Both the position numbers and the translations under genes were made by a program. This document shows positions 1 through 8,533 of a stretch of 21,659 nt of DNA, in pieces. The stretch's first letter is position 1, and each line of letters starts with the position of its first letter. A model generated the notes under the pieces. It made no database searches, had not been told where the DNA came from, and was given only the letters and a program-made list of their open reading frames with translations. Origin of the DNA: Saprolegnia diclina VS20 (lineage: Eukaryota; Oomycota; Saprolegniomycetes; Saprolegniales; Saprolegniaceae); NCBI RefSeq assembly GCF_000281045.1, contig NW_008246148.1, forward strand, positions 150,091-171,749. Direction: 5' to 3'.

Positions 1-210
1 GATACTCACGGTCTTTGGATATGGACTCGCGTAAGGAGTGGGACCGCATCTTCAAACCTCGCCTCGCCCAAAACGACGCATCGTACGCGTCTGGGGAATA
101 CATGCTTGTGTGCACGAGACCTTGGCGCGACGGCCATGGGGGTACATTCGCGCGCTAGTCGCGGCCCACGCATGCAAAAGGTACTGGCAGAGTGGATTGA
201 TGATGCCTAG
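1..210 (+). CDS. possible 3' end of a truncated upstream gene
   Basis: Two of the three forward frames are open from the left edge. Frame 3 reads a hydrophilic segment containing DMDSRKEWDRIFKPRL and stops at 156-158. Frame 1 ends with RMQKVLAEWIDDA before a TAG at 208-210. A GT-AG intron of about 70 nt (roughly 85-154) could join frame 3 to this last stretch, which would make it the final two exons of a gene entering from the left. I do not recognise a family. The short length, the absence of a start and the unproven splice make this a weak call; it could equally be non-coding. Confidence 0.22.
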   Translation, partial: DTHGLWIWTRVRSGTASSNLASPKTTHRTRLGNTCLCARDLGATAMGVHSRASRGPRMQKVLAEWIDDA

Positions 211-216
211 GCCGTC

Positions 217-235
217 ATCCGGATAGTCCGGATAC
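217..235. promoter_or_regulatory. tandem ATCCGGATA / GTCCGGATA element upstream of M96-like gene 1
   Basis: ATCCGGATA at 217-225 is followed directly by GTCCGGATAC at 226-235. The core ATCCGGAT is a perfect palindrome. It lies about 80 nt before the ATG at 313. The same core is found upstream of three other genes in the window (5864, 7882, 8456) and nowhere inside the coding exons I modelled, so I read it as a candidate transcription-factor site. The function is inferred from position only. Confidence 0.45.
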
Positions 236-312
236 TGGCACTAACGGCAATCTCAGCAGCATTTGGCAGTCGGCTGGCTTCTTGGTCGCATCACACATCG
301 TCGTTGTCGTCC

Positions 313-1850
313 ATGATGTCAACTAGCGAGGCGAGTCCAGCGGACGTGATCACAATGACAGACTTACACTTCCTCCTCGCGACCGATAGCCACCTCCAGG
401 ACGAGCTTGCTGAAGTGTGCCACCTCCTCGATGCGTACGCAAGCGACGGCCTTGCCGAGTCGGTCTACAGCACGTCGTCCGACAACGAGACAACCAAAAA
501 GACGATCGACTCGATTCTCGAGGACTTCCACACAACGCTCGACGAAGAAGCCGTGGCGCCTGCAAAAGCACCAAAGGCGCCGCGTCGGAAGCGCAAGAAG
601 ATCATCGACGAAGAGCCGCTGCCAGCGGTCGGCGCACGCAACAAGTTTCAGTACCGCCAAAAGCAAGAGATTCTACGTCTCCGAAAAGAAGTCGCCGAGC
701 TCCAAGAGACGCTCGAGACAAGCAAGGCGTCGACGGCACTTACGCAGAACGTCGACTGGGAAGCAGCTGCGCGACGCCACTTTGCTGAGAGCCGCCGCGC
801 GATGGCCGAGCACCACCAGTTGCGCGCGGCCGTCGCGCACCAAACGACCTTGATCGACTCGATGAAGGCGTACATCCACAAGAAGCCTCGCATTGACGTA
901 CGTCATATGCACGCCTCACGCGACAAGGACGATCCATGTGCTAGGTGACCTCGAGCGAGGAGACGTGGGCCCAGTACAAGCTCGCCGCGCAGCACTCGCT
1001 CCGTGTCGCGGCCATCCACGCGATCGCCGACCGGCAGTACGCTCGGCAGCGGCCTGCGTTCGACAAGGCTGGCCTTCTCGCCAACGACAACGAGGTACAC
1101 ATTGCACGGGCGCTCCGGCCACACGCCGAGAGCTGCGTGTTGCTCGAATTCATCAACCAACTACGACACCCCGCGCCCTTTCACGTCATTGGTGATGCGA
1201 TCTGGTCCGTCATGAATGGCGAGAACGGCCAAGAGGTGGCTGCGGACGCGACGCAGGTACCTTTTTATGCATTTGACAAATTGTCATGTGTGCTGTAGAC
1301 GATCGACCTCATTGACGACGATACGGTCTACCAACGATACACGCAAGCCATGTCGCCAAGTACGACGATTCACGCCAACACGATCGCCAAGCAGTACCGG
1401 GAAGACCACCGGCGCGTCATCGTCTGGCGCAATGTGCTCGAGGACGAGCGCGTGCCGCACATGTCGCGCGGCGCACGCGAGCAGCAGTGGGGCTGGTACG
1501 ATGCTGCGAAGCTTCGTACGACGATACGAAAGTTGCGTTTCGATAGGGCGATCGCGGAAGACGAAGGCCCGCGGCAGTGCAAACTCACAATCTATCTTCA
1601 AGTGCCGTTGGACCGGAGCCACTGCGATGACGTGGCACTCGCGCAAGCGTCGTTGCAGCAAATGCAGTTTAGCACGCCGACGGACAATGCACAGGACGCA
1701 GCGAGCCGCCCGGTCCACCCAACGGCCGCCGTCATGAGCGCGCTCATGGGCAAAGGCCGGCTCTTTGAGCTCGCCCTGCGCAAGGCGATCCGGAAGGCCA
1801 TCGAGTCGCACTACTACGCGATGAGCCAGCCTCGCGTCGGCGGTGTATGA
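313..1850 (+). CDS. M96-type bZIP-like/START-like protein, paralogue 1
   Basis: Three exons: 313-897, 945-1256 and 1299-1850, with GT-AG introns of 47 and 42 nt, both in phase 0, giving 482 aa. The start is the first of two adjacent ATGs (313, 316). A short conserved N-terminal block (about residues 16-42) is followed by an acidic stretch, a basic cluster RRKRKK (91-96), then a bZIP-like segment beginning at N110 with KFQYRQKQEI and a leucine-rich coiled coil to about residue 135. A second helical segment (about 150-190) contains W..AA..H. The C-terminal part (about 200-480) has the spacing of a START-like fold, with IW, VIVWR.VLED and QWGW blocks. Proteins of this layout form a large oomycete family annotated 'M96 mating-specific' in Phytophthora; their biochemical role is unknown and DNA binding is inferred only from the basic/coiled-coil part. 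It is a tandem copy of the gene at 2222. Confidence 0.8.
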
Positions 1851-2221
1851 GGCAGCGGCGCATACGAGGAGACCCAGACCCACGATGTGACCGAGCCTAC
1901 GCCAGAGCCGTAAGTCGACTAGAGTAGTACCGTGCTCAACGCACGTACCAAGCGGCGCCCACTTTTCGTAATCATGCAGAAGGACTTCGTGTTTGCCTCT
2001 AATTGGTTCAGCGTCGCGGGGTCGTTGAGATGAAGGCTCACTGCATGCGGAGCCTCTACTCATCTGCGCCAGCATGAGCTCTCCGCCAACAAGCACCACG
2101 TGGTCGCAAGCGCCGGCGTCATGCGCTGCCATGGTGGCCTGTTTGGCAAAGAGGAGTGATGGTCGCAAATGTGGGTCATTTTACTGGACACTGCCGAAGG
2201 TCGCCGAGTACGGCAAGAGCG
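1851..2221. other. intergenic gap between tandem M96-like paralogues
   Basis: About 370 nt between the stop of paralogue 1 and the preferred start of paralogue 2. The reading frame of the second gene is open upstream to 2159 (ATG), so the last 60 nt could be coding if that start is used. I see no RNA gene or repeat here. Long reverse-strand open frames crossing the gap are shadows of the flanking exons. Confidence 0.5.
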
Positions 2222-3610
2222 ATGGCAGAGAAGCGAGCGATGATGCATGGCCTCGAGTTCCTCATCGCGACGGACGCGGAGCTGCACACGGAGCTCTCGG
2301 CCATGTGCGACCTCCTCGACACGCTCCACGGGAGCGACAGCTCGTCTTCGTCGGCGACGGCCACGTCGCCCATCGTCGAGGCCGCGCTTGACGACTTTGC
2401 GGCGCCGGCGCCGACCAAACGCAAGGCCGAGACCAACCTCGTCCGCGCCAAGAACAAGTTTCAGTTCAAGCAGCGCCAAGAGATCTTGCAGCTGCGCACG
2501 GACGTGACCGCGCTCCAAGCGCGCCTGCGCGAGCTCAAGGCCAAGGGCGACGCCGCGCTGCCGCCGACGACGATGTGGTCGACGATCGCCAAGCAGGAGC
2601 TGCTTACCAAGACCGAGGCGCTGCAGGAAAACGCTCATTTACGCAGCGAAGTCGACCGGCAAGTCACGTTTGTCGACGCGATGCTAACGCTGCTCCGAAA
2701 ACGTCCGATGCTGCAGGTACGTACGTGCAAGACGTTATGCGCATCGAAGACGCCTCATTAGACGGACGTTCACAACAGCCACATGGCCGACTGGAAGCAG
2801 TACAAGCTCGCGGCCGCCCAGCACCTCCGACTTGCCGCGATCCACGCGATTGCGGATCGCGAGTACTCGCGGCAACAGACGGCCTACCTCAACGCCGGCC
2901 TGTACCCGGTCTCAGGTGTCCAAGACTACCGGGCCGAGGCGGTCACTGAGCCCAACGGCTCGGTCACGGCCAAGTTTATCGTGCGCGACACATACGATGC
3001 GCCCATGGATCTTGTCGCGGAAGCGTTCTGGGACGTCTTCACCGGCGACAAGGTCGTGCCCGTGGCTGTCGGTGCCACCTACGTACGTTACTGCGAGTCC
3101 TCGAGTCGCATGACATCTTGTCCACCGTAGACCATCGAGCGCATTGACAATGATACAGTATACCAAAAGTACCACGCGGCCGTCGGCGGCATCCCGATCC
3201 ACCTCAACGTGATCGCCAAGATGATTCGCGAGCCGTCGCGACGCCTTATTGTGTGGCGGTCCGTGCTCGAAGACGCGCTCCAGCCGCATCTGAGCGTCGG
3301 CGTCACCGGCGTGCAGTGGGGCTGGACGACCGTCGAGGTCGGCACGAACGGGCTCGTGGACTTTACGTTTCTCTGCCACGTCAACACGTGCCGTGCCGAA
3401 GACGAGCATGAAGTGCGAGCCAAGATGCGCGAGTTTCGCTTTTGCGAGAAGGACGCGGCGACCAACTTGCCGTGGGACGAAATGCGTCGCAGCCCCATGG
3501 AGGTCTTTATGGAGCGAGGTCGACGCTGGGAGATTACGTTTCGCGAGTCGATCGCTGACCGCGTCCGCGCCTACCACGCCGCAAGACAGGCGAGTCATGT
3601 GGCTGTGTAG
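2222..3610 (+). CDS. M96-type bZIP-like/START-like protein, paralogue 2
   Basis: Three exons: 2222-2716, 2762-3082 and 3131-3610 (introns 45 and 48 nt, phase 0), giving 431 aa. Both introns sit at the same places as in the gene at 313, before the (Q)YKLAA.QH block and before the TI(D/E).ID(D/N)DTVYQ block. The start at 2222 aligns with paralogue 1; an in-frame ATG at 2159 would add 21 residues. The N-terminal block FLIATDAELHTEL matches FLLATDSHLQDEL of the neighbour. A serine run (about 39-44), a basic KRK (66-68), then NKFQFKQRQEI and a coiled coil (about 78-110) follow. The START-like C-terminal region carries FWDVFTG, LIVWRSVLED and VQWGW. The serine run and the shorter C-terminus are the clearest differences from paralogue 1. 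It probably arose by tandem duplication; function unknown. Confidence 0.8.
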
Positions 3611-4590
3611 TACTACTCGTGTTTGTGATGGGGGCGAGACTAATCACACGCCGCCTTGTTTGTATCTTCTGTGCATTCTTTTAGCCTCGTCGGAAACGAC
3701 TCTTCAAGTCTCTGCGAAGAGCGCCACCGTGGCCACGATGTGAGCCGTCAAGTTACTACGAGGCCACTTAAAAGGCGTGTCCAAGCCGCACTTTATAGCC
3801 CTTCAGCTGAGGACTCCATAACTCCCCACGGGAAGTAAACGGATTTCGAAGTAAGAATAATCCGATGACAAAAGGTGTCGATGGCAAAAAGGTTGCTGGG
3901 TTTGGAGGAATGGTCGTCTTCAGCTGCACGCAGCAGCAGAGTGATTCGGACACAGACGATTTCAAGGATCGCAGCCTCTTGGCCAAGACCATTACATATA
4001 TGCTCATACTATGCACCCAGTTCACACCGCGTCCGCGTCGCAGCGCAGCTACACCAGCCCACAGCATGGAGTTTTTGGCTTTTTTATAACTAAAGTTACT
4101 AGCTCATCAACCACATTTCGGATGTCTTCGAGTGTAGGCAGCGACAGATTGAGTCTCCGCTTGCTCCTCATATGGTAAACACTGCGTAAGCGAGTCGCAG
4201 CTAAGAGTCGATCTTATCGCTGGTCGAGTTGGCACTGTGTTCGTGTTGGCACTGCTGACTAACGAGGATGTATGGGTGCGAGTTCCTTGCCACGGAACGA
4301 TTCCTCGAAAGGAGACAACGGTTGATGCGCGCGTGCAATGCACACGCCATGAACGTCCAGTGTTGTCCGTCATCGTATCTACTCGAAATACTCTAAATAC
4401 TCTATACTCTCCTTGAGAATAAACCCGGGAATTCCAGTCCACCACATGTGTTCGATTAGCGTTACGTCCAGCTCAAGTTAGAGTGGTACTTGCCGCTGGG
4501 CCGTGCCGGCTCGTGACATGTCGGCGACCCGATCTCTCGATGGAACTCCAGTTGCTGGCCCTGTCTAAGGAGATGAGGCGGGATTCACAA
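3611..4590. other. about 1 kb without a recognisable gene
   Basis: More AT-rich than the neighbouring exons and with frequent stops in all frames. The best open frame (3865-4089, +) has no recognisable motif, no coding-like composition and no splice partner that I could find. It presumably holds the terminator region of the M96-like gene and the upstream promoter of the monooxygenase gene. Apart from a short A/T/C-rich tandem repeat at 4386-4410 I see no structure in it. Confidence 0.5.
4386..4410. repeat. short imperfect tandem repeat (AAATACTCT)
   Basis: AAATACTCT at 4386-4394 and 4395-4403 is followed by a partial ATACTCT at 4404-4410. It lies in the promoter-proximal gap about 225 nt upstream of the monooxygenase start. 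No function can be read from it. Confidence 0.6.
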
Positions 4591-4605
4591 GCTCATTGTG
4601 CATTT
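4591..4605 (+). promoter_or_regulatory. oomycete initiator-like element of the monooxygenase gene
   Basis: GCTCATTGTGCATTT agrees with the published oomycete initiator consensus GCTCATTYBNNWTTY at all but the first Y position, and a CATTTGCC stretch resembling the flanking promoter region overlaps its end. It sits 45 nt before the ATG at 4636, the usual distance for an oomycete transcription start. The match is seen in the sequence; use as the start site is inferred. Confidence 0.6.
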
Positions 4606-4635
4606 GCCCTCGACACCCGCACTACTCGTATCATC

Positions 4636-5652
4636 ATGAAGACCACGTCGGTTGCGCTCCTTGCCCTGCTTGGCGCGACGCAAGTCGAGGCCCACGGCCG
4701 CATGCTCTCGCCCCTTCAGCGCGGCTCGATGTTCCGTCTCTCGCAGTTCAGCTTTGTGCCCGAAGACTGGGACGACGATGGGCTCAACGCCGGCGGCATT
4801 GGCTCCAAGCACGGCGTCTGCGGTGACCCGTACGGCGGCACACGCCACCACGAGACGGGCGGCAAGTACGCGCTCTTCCCCAAGTATGGCGAGAAGGCGA
4901 TCGCGGCCTGCTACAAGCCGGGCTCGACCATCGATATCGACGTCCAGATCACGGCCAACCACCGCGGCAGCTTCACGTTTGGCCTCTGCAAGCTCAACGG
5001 CAAGAACGACAAGGAGACCGAAGAGTGCTTTACGGAGCTCAAGCGTCCGAACGGCGAGACCAAGTGGAAGCTGCCGGGCGGCAACAAGAACTTCAAGATG
5101 CAGTACACCCTTCCGGAGGGCGTCACGTGCAGCGGCGACGCACACTGCGTGCTGCGCTGGTGGTATACCGGTGGCAACAACCCCGGTGGCGCCGACCAGC
5201 AGGAACAGTTTTGGAACTGCGCCGACATTAACATTAGCGATACGTGCGACCCGTCCAAGAACCCGAACGTGACGCCCGTGCCCACGGACCGCCCGTCGCC
5301 CAACGATGGCGGGTCGAGCTCCGGCTGGGACGATGAGCCCACGGACGCGCCCAAGCCCACGACCAAGCCGACGCACGCGCCGACGACCAAGCCCACCACC
5401 AAGCCGTCTGAGAAACCCACCACCAAGCCGTCGGAGAAGCCTACGACCAAGCCTACGAAGAAGCCGTCGGAGAAGCCGACAAAGGCACCGGCCGAGCCGA
5501 CCCAAAAGCCGATCGACATCAAGGACGCCAAGAAGGCATGGGAGCAGTGCGGCGGGAAGGACTACACGGGCAACACTGAGTGTGTCTCTGGCACGATCTG
5601 CTCGACGCAGGACGAGTGGTACTCGCAGTGCATTCCCAAACGTCTGCGCTAA
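4636..5652 (+). CDS. secreted AA15-like lytic polysaccharide monooxygenase with CBM1
   Basis: A single exon of 338 aa. A signal peptide (1-19, [19 protein letters not shown]) precedes H20, so cleavage would expose the N-terminal histidine of a copper histidine brace. The second brace histidine is probably H109 in ITANHRGSF, with F192 (EQFWNCADI) as the axial aromatic residue. The order HGR..P..RGSM.R, CGVCGD, GGKYA, ITANH, VTC and NCADI is that of the AA15 family, which oxidatively cleaves cellulose and/or chitin; oomycete AA17 pectin-active enzymes are the alternative class but fit less well. A Lys/Pro/Thr linker (about 235-292) leads to a C-terminal CBM1 (about 302-335: [12 protein letters not shown]...T.C...Y.QC), normally a cellulose-binding module. 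The in-frame open region upstream (from 4483) is ignored because only the ATG at 4636 starts a signal peptide and it lies just after an initiator-like element. Substrate is inferred. Confidence 0.9.
   Translation: MKTTSVALLALLGATQVEAHGRMLSPLQRGSMFRLSQFSFVPEDWDDDGLNAGGIGSKHGVCGDPYGGTRHHETGGKYALFPKYGEKAIAACYKPGSTIDIDVQITANHRGSFTFGLCKLNGKNDKETEECFTELKRPNGETKWKLPGGNKNFKMQYTLPEGVTCSGDAHCVLRWWYTGGNNPGGADQQEQFWNCADINISDTCDPSKNPNVTPVPTDRPSPNDGGSSSGWDDEPTDAPKPTTKPTHAPTTKPTTKPSEKPTTKPSEKPTTKPTKKPSEKPTKAPAEPTQKPIDIKDAKKAWEQCGGKDYTGNTECVSGTICSTQDEWYSQCIPKRLR
5338..5511 (+). repeat. KPTT/KPSE tetrapeptide-repeat linker in the monooxygenase
   Basis: An in-frame run of codons encoding repeats of K-P-(T/S)-(T/E) separates the catalytic domain from the CBM1. 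Such Pro/Thr/Ser linkers are typically O-glycosylated and flexible in secreted carbohydrate-active enzymes. The near-identical units make this stretch prone to copy-number variation between strains. Confidence 0.85.
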
Positions 5653-5863
5653 ACCAAATTTCATGTTTTGATAAAACCTCTAATCCTATCCCTGTATTTG
5701 TCCAAAACGGGTTCTATTCACGCATTTTCTCAGAGCTCGTAGTAGCCACGCTCGGAAGTACCGGCGCCAGCACCACGAGCTGACACCAACTTCTTGTCCT
5801 TCCAAGTACTGACATCTTGTCACTCGGCGCGTCCACAGAGGCACGAGATTGCGCGACTTCGAA

Positions 5864-5873
5864 ATCCGGATAC
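5864..5873. promoter_or_regulatory. ATCCGGATAC element upstream of the longin/roadblock-like gene
   Basis: The palindromic ATCCGGAT core followed by AC lies only about 20 nt before the ATG at 5894, so it probably falls within the 5' leader or at the start site. It is the same 10-mer as at 7882 and 8456. The role is inferred from recurrence. Confidence 0.4.
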
Positions 5874-5893
5874 GCAGTCGGTTTTACTCTGCG

Positions 5894-6876
5894 ATGCTGC
5901 GCAATGTGCTGCTCATGGCGACGAGCGGCCTCGTGCTCTTCTCCAAAGAGTTTGCCAACGCGATCGCGCAGGTCCGTGCGTCAAATGACAAGTTGTGCAT
6001 CCTACACGACCTCTAGCCCCGGCTCATTGGGTCGCTCCTCACGGCGATGCTCGAGTTCTCGGCCAAGACCACGGGGGCGCCCGTGTCCTTTATCGAGTTT
6101 GCCAACGGTACATCGACTCGCTCCTCGTCCGCTGCACTATGCAGCGATGCCTTAGTCGCCGTCACGATCGTGACCAACGAGAGCGCCAAGGTGTGCTGTG
6201 CGCTCTTCTTTGACGTGGCGGACGGCCCCAAGTTTGGAGCGTTCCTCGCCCACGAGATCTTGGCCGCGTTCGTCGACGAGTACGCAAGCGACCTCGGCAA
6301 CATTGGCCACAATTTACGGGACTTTCATGGCTTTCACTACAAAATTTCGGAAATCATCCGCGACGCCATCAAGCCGATCCTCGCCACACGTACGCACTTG
6401 GCCTCGTCAGGTTGCAGTACGATCGTCAATGATGCTAGTGCAGCAGCACCGTGGGATTCAAAAAGCCATCCTCGTCACCGAAGACGCCGTGACGCACGCG
6501 ACGGTCGAAGTCGACCAGCTCGGTGTGTTGGTCAACCTCCAGTCGCTGCGCAACCTCGCCGCCAACATGAGTTGCCCATGCATGCACTCGATATAAACGC
6601 TGAGTCAGGGTGTAGTGGCCTTTGTCGGGGACAGTGCGCAGTCGGTGACGATCCAAGGCGGGCGCAATTGCAGTATCCAAGTCAGCGCGATTGAAGCCAA
6701 CGCGACATTGGTCGTCGCGTTCAGGAAGGGCGAGCACGCGGCCAGCTGTCTTGTCGCTATCAACGACGCCATGCACATGCTCACGCGCGGTATGTCGAGG
6801 GCGCTTGCATCGTTGTGACAGTCGTGTAGTCTGTCACTTGCTCAAGAATTTACATCAAGCCACACGGCCCACATGA
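5894..6876 (+). CDS. small longin-like plus roadblock-like protein
   Basis: Six exons in my model: 5894-5971, 6017-6107, 6156-6389, 6439-6570, 6616-6789 and 6830-6876; introns 40-49 nt; 251 aa. All junctions keep the frame. If the last intron (GTATGT donor, 40 nt) is not removed, the protein ends at 6818 instead. The N-terminal half (1 to about 130) looks longin-like: MLRNVLLMATSGLVLFSKEF, then LLTAMLEFSAKTTG, a strand VAVTIVTNESAKVCCALFFD and a long helix. The second half (about 140-240) has the pattern of a roadblock/LC7 domain: IQKAILVTED....ATVEVDQLG, a helix with MMAFVGDSAQ, then VTIQGGR, VSAIEANATLVVAF and a final helix. Both folds act as platforms for small GTPases on endomembranes. 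The domain calls rest on pattern only; I do not recognise the exact family. Confidence 0.6.
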
Positions 6877-6953
6877 CGACAACACGATTTACCAGCCGTG
6901 ATTTGTATGTATCAAGTGTGTATCAAGTCGACTACTAGTACACGATAATGGGG

Positions 6954-7817
6954 TTAGCTGGCCGCGAGGACCGCGGCGGCGGCCTGCGCTTGGGCATGCA
7001 GCGCCTACGACGATGATAAGACGAGGAAGGCAAACCGGTTGCAGTGTGTACGCGAAACTCGTGCACTGGAAGGTCCTGGAGGTAGACGTTCTTGGCGCCA
7101 CTCGCGTCCTGGATGGTCCACTTGAGCGTCACGCGCACGGACGGCGCCGCGGGTGGCGCAAGCCGCACACCGAGCTGCCAGTCCAAGTCGGCGAGACGAC
7201 TTGTCGCTGTTGTGGGAGCGTCGCCCCGGACTTGGCGCTTCCACCGCTTGAGGAGCAGAAGCGCAATTGCATCGCGGTGCCGAATGCTGCCCAATGCGGC
7301 GCGAAGACTGCCAAGGCAGGCCTCCCACGCTGCTTCGTGGCTGGCTTGCACCTCGGCGCCCATGGACGCGACAGGATACTGCAGCTTTTGCAGTGTCAAG
7401 CCGCTACATCGACTGTTAGGACTCGCAGCTCGAGGTCCGCGGTGCAGACCGAACAATGAATTGGAGCCCGGCAGCGATACTACGTGCATGGGACGGGTCA
7501 CGAAGGCGAAGCTTTGGCTCCTGCATGGTGCGATTGAACGATTGCCGGTCGTATATGGAGGCTGTACCGTGGATATGCGCGCGTGCAGCTCGGCTGTTGG
7601 CTGGAGTTCACAGGCGAGGCCCACCTAATCAAGGACGTGAAAAGGCTAGCACCGAGTGACCTCGCCACGCACCAGGTCTTCGAAGAGTGCGCTGTGCTGC
7701 GCTGCCAAAGCGTCGAGCAAGGGAGGAAGAAGCGGCCAGCCTACGCGCAGGCGCCGTCGCCAAGTTGGTCGACGGCCGCGACGACGTACCCGGGCCACAG
7801 CGCAGGAACGCTTCCAT
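6954..7817 (-). CDS. COMM domain-containing protein
   Basis: Six exons on the reverse strand: 7817-7790, 7740-7673, 7624-7568, 7520-7450, 7403-7052 and 7004-6954, with introns of 46-49 nt; about 205 aa, the normal COMMD length. The helical N-terminal half includes LLDALAAQHSALFEDL and the segment SIAAGLQFIVRGLTLQKLQ. The C-terminal COMM domain is recognised by RLADLDWQLGVRLA (the conserved W of the L.D.DW motif), the strand VRVTLKWTIQ, and VYLQDLPVHEFRAL just before the end. In animals COMMD proteins assemble into the CCC/Commander complex, which recycles cargo from endosomes with retriever and WASH. I cannot assign it to one of the ten COMMD subtypes. The second intron could use other donors; the one chosen keeps phase and the usual length. 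It is divergent from the AP-3 mu gene at 8534. Confidence 0.85.
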
Positions 7818-7881
7818 CGTCGTCCAAACCAAATCTTTGAGTCCCTGTCAGACGCAATGCATAAAGTTTCACAGACTCAGC

Positions 7882-7900
7882 ATCCGGATACATACCGGAT
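7882..7900. promoter_or_regulatory. ATCCGGATAC plus ACCGGAT element near the COMMD start
   Basis: ATCCGGATAC (7882-7891) is followed by a partial second copy ACCGGAT (7894-7900), about 65 nt upstream of the COMMD ATG at 7817 (reverse strand). The doubled arrangement resembles the pair at 217-235. As the core is palindromic it has no strand preference. Confidence 0.42.
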
Positions 7901-8455
7901 GATGACGTGGCGCTCCGCCTCGCTTGCACCAAGGTTGGCATTGACGCTGTGCCTTTTACGTACTGCGGCGTCAGATACCATACAAGGCTCGTGCAGTTGG
8001 CACGACCGACTGCGAGTCAGGACCATTGCTGTCGACGTGCGTACACTTCTGCAATACGATTGGGACCGATTCAATGTCGAACGCACGACAATATACGACT
8101 TTAGAAGCGATATTCGATAGTCCTTCTGATTCTTTCCAGTCTTTAACGCTAGGATTCTGCTGATTGTTTTTGATGAGGTCGGCGCGCTCGTCACAATTGG
8201 CGTCTCCATACGGAACAATCATCGCTGCTTCCAGCCCGCTTCGCAGTAGTAGGAAGCGTACTGGAATAGAGCGGCGCCATAAGAAAACTGCAGTTACCAT
8301 CGATAATCGATTATACAAATATGGCTAGCAGTTGCGATTATCTGGACCAAGTTGTCTCTTCTTTCGATATCAATATACACGCGAGGACGAGGATATCATC
8401 GACACCGGAAAAAGCGTTTCAGTTTCGATGGTTTATCCGGCACATTGCGTCGATT

Positions 8456-8465
8456 ATCCGGATAC
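8456..8465. promoter_or_regulatory. ATCCGGATAC element upstream of AP-3 mu copy 1
   Basis: The 10-mer lies about 70 nt before the ATG at 8534, with a half-similar TTATCCGG at 8434-8441 just upstream. AP-3 mu copy 2 has no such element in its own upstream region, so the two paralogues may be controlled differently. Confidence 0.42.
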
Positions 8466-8533
8466 TGACCTCGCGGTGTGTTTTTCGAAAGTCGGCTTTG
8501 TGGTCATCGACCTCCTTGCGCTCCGCCGCCGCC

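Larger units (their letters stand above)
7818..8533. other. divergent promoter region between COMMD and AP-3 mu genes
   Basis: About 715 nt, clearly more AT-rich than the exons, between two genes transcribed away from each other. It contains an ATCCGGATAC element near each gene start (7882 and 8456) and a related TTATCCGG at 8434. Several open frames of 65-115 codons cross it, but none has a motif or conserved pattern. I see no RNA gene. Confidence 0.55.

Noticed and set aside
1284-2168. 294-codon reverse-strand open frame across M96-like gene 1
   Set aside because: It lies antisense to exon 3 with the composition of a shadow frame, and no domain or splice logic supports it.
4483-4635. N-terminal extension of the monooxygenase to an upstream start
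   Set aside because: It has no ATG at its beginning, would bury the signal peptide and the essential N-terminal histidine, and spans the initiator-like element at 4591.
4585-5664. 359-codon reverse-strand open frame opposite the monooxygenase
   Set aside because: It exactly mirrors a clearly functional gene with signal peptide, active-site motifs and CBM1; it is Arg/Leu-rich low-complexity protein typical of antisense frames in GC-rich coding DNA.
7971-8318. Reverse-strand open frames of about 115 codons in the COMMD/AP-3 mu gap
   Set aside because: AT-rich, no domain motif, no coherent splice partners, and located where two divergent promoters are expected.
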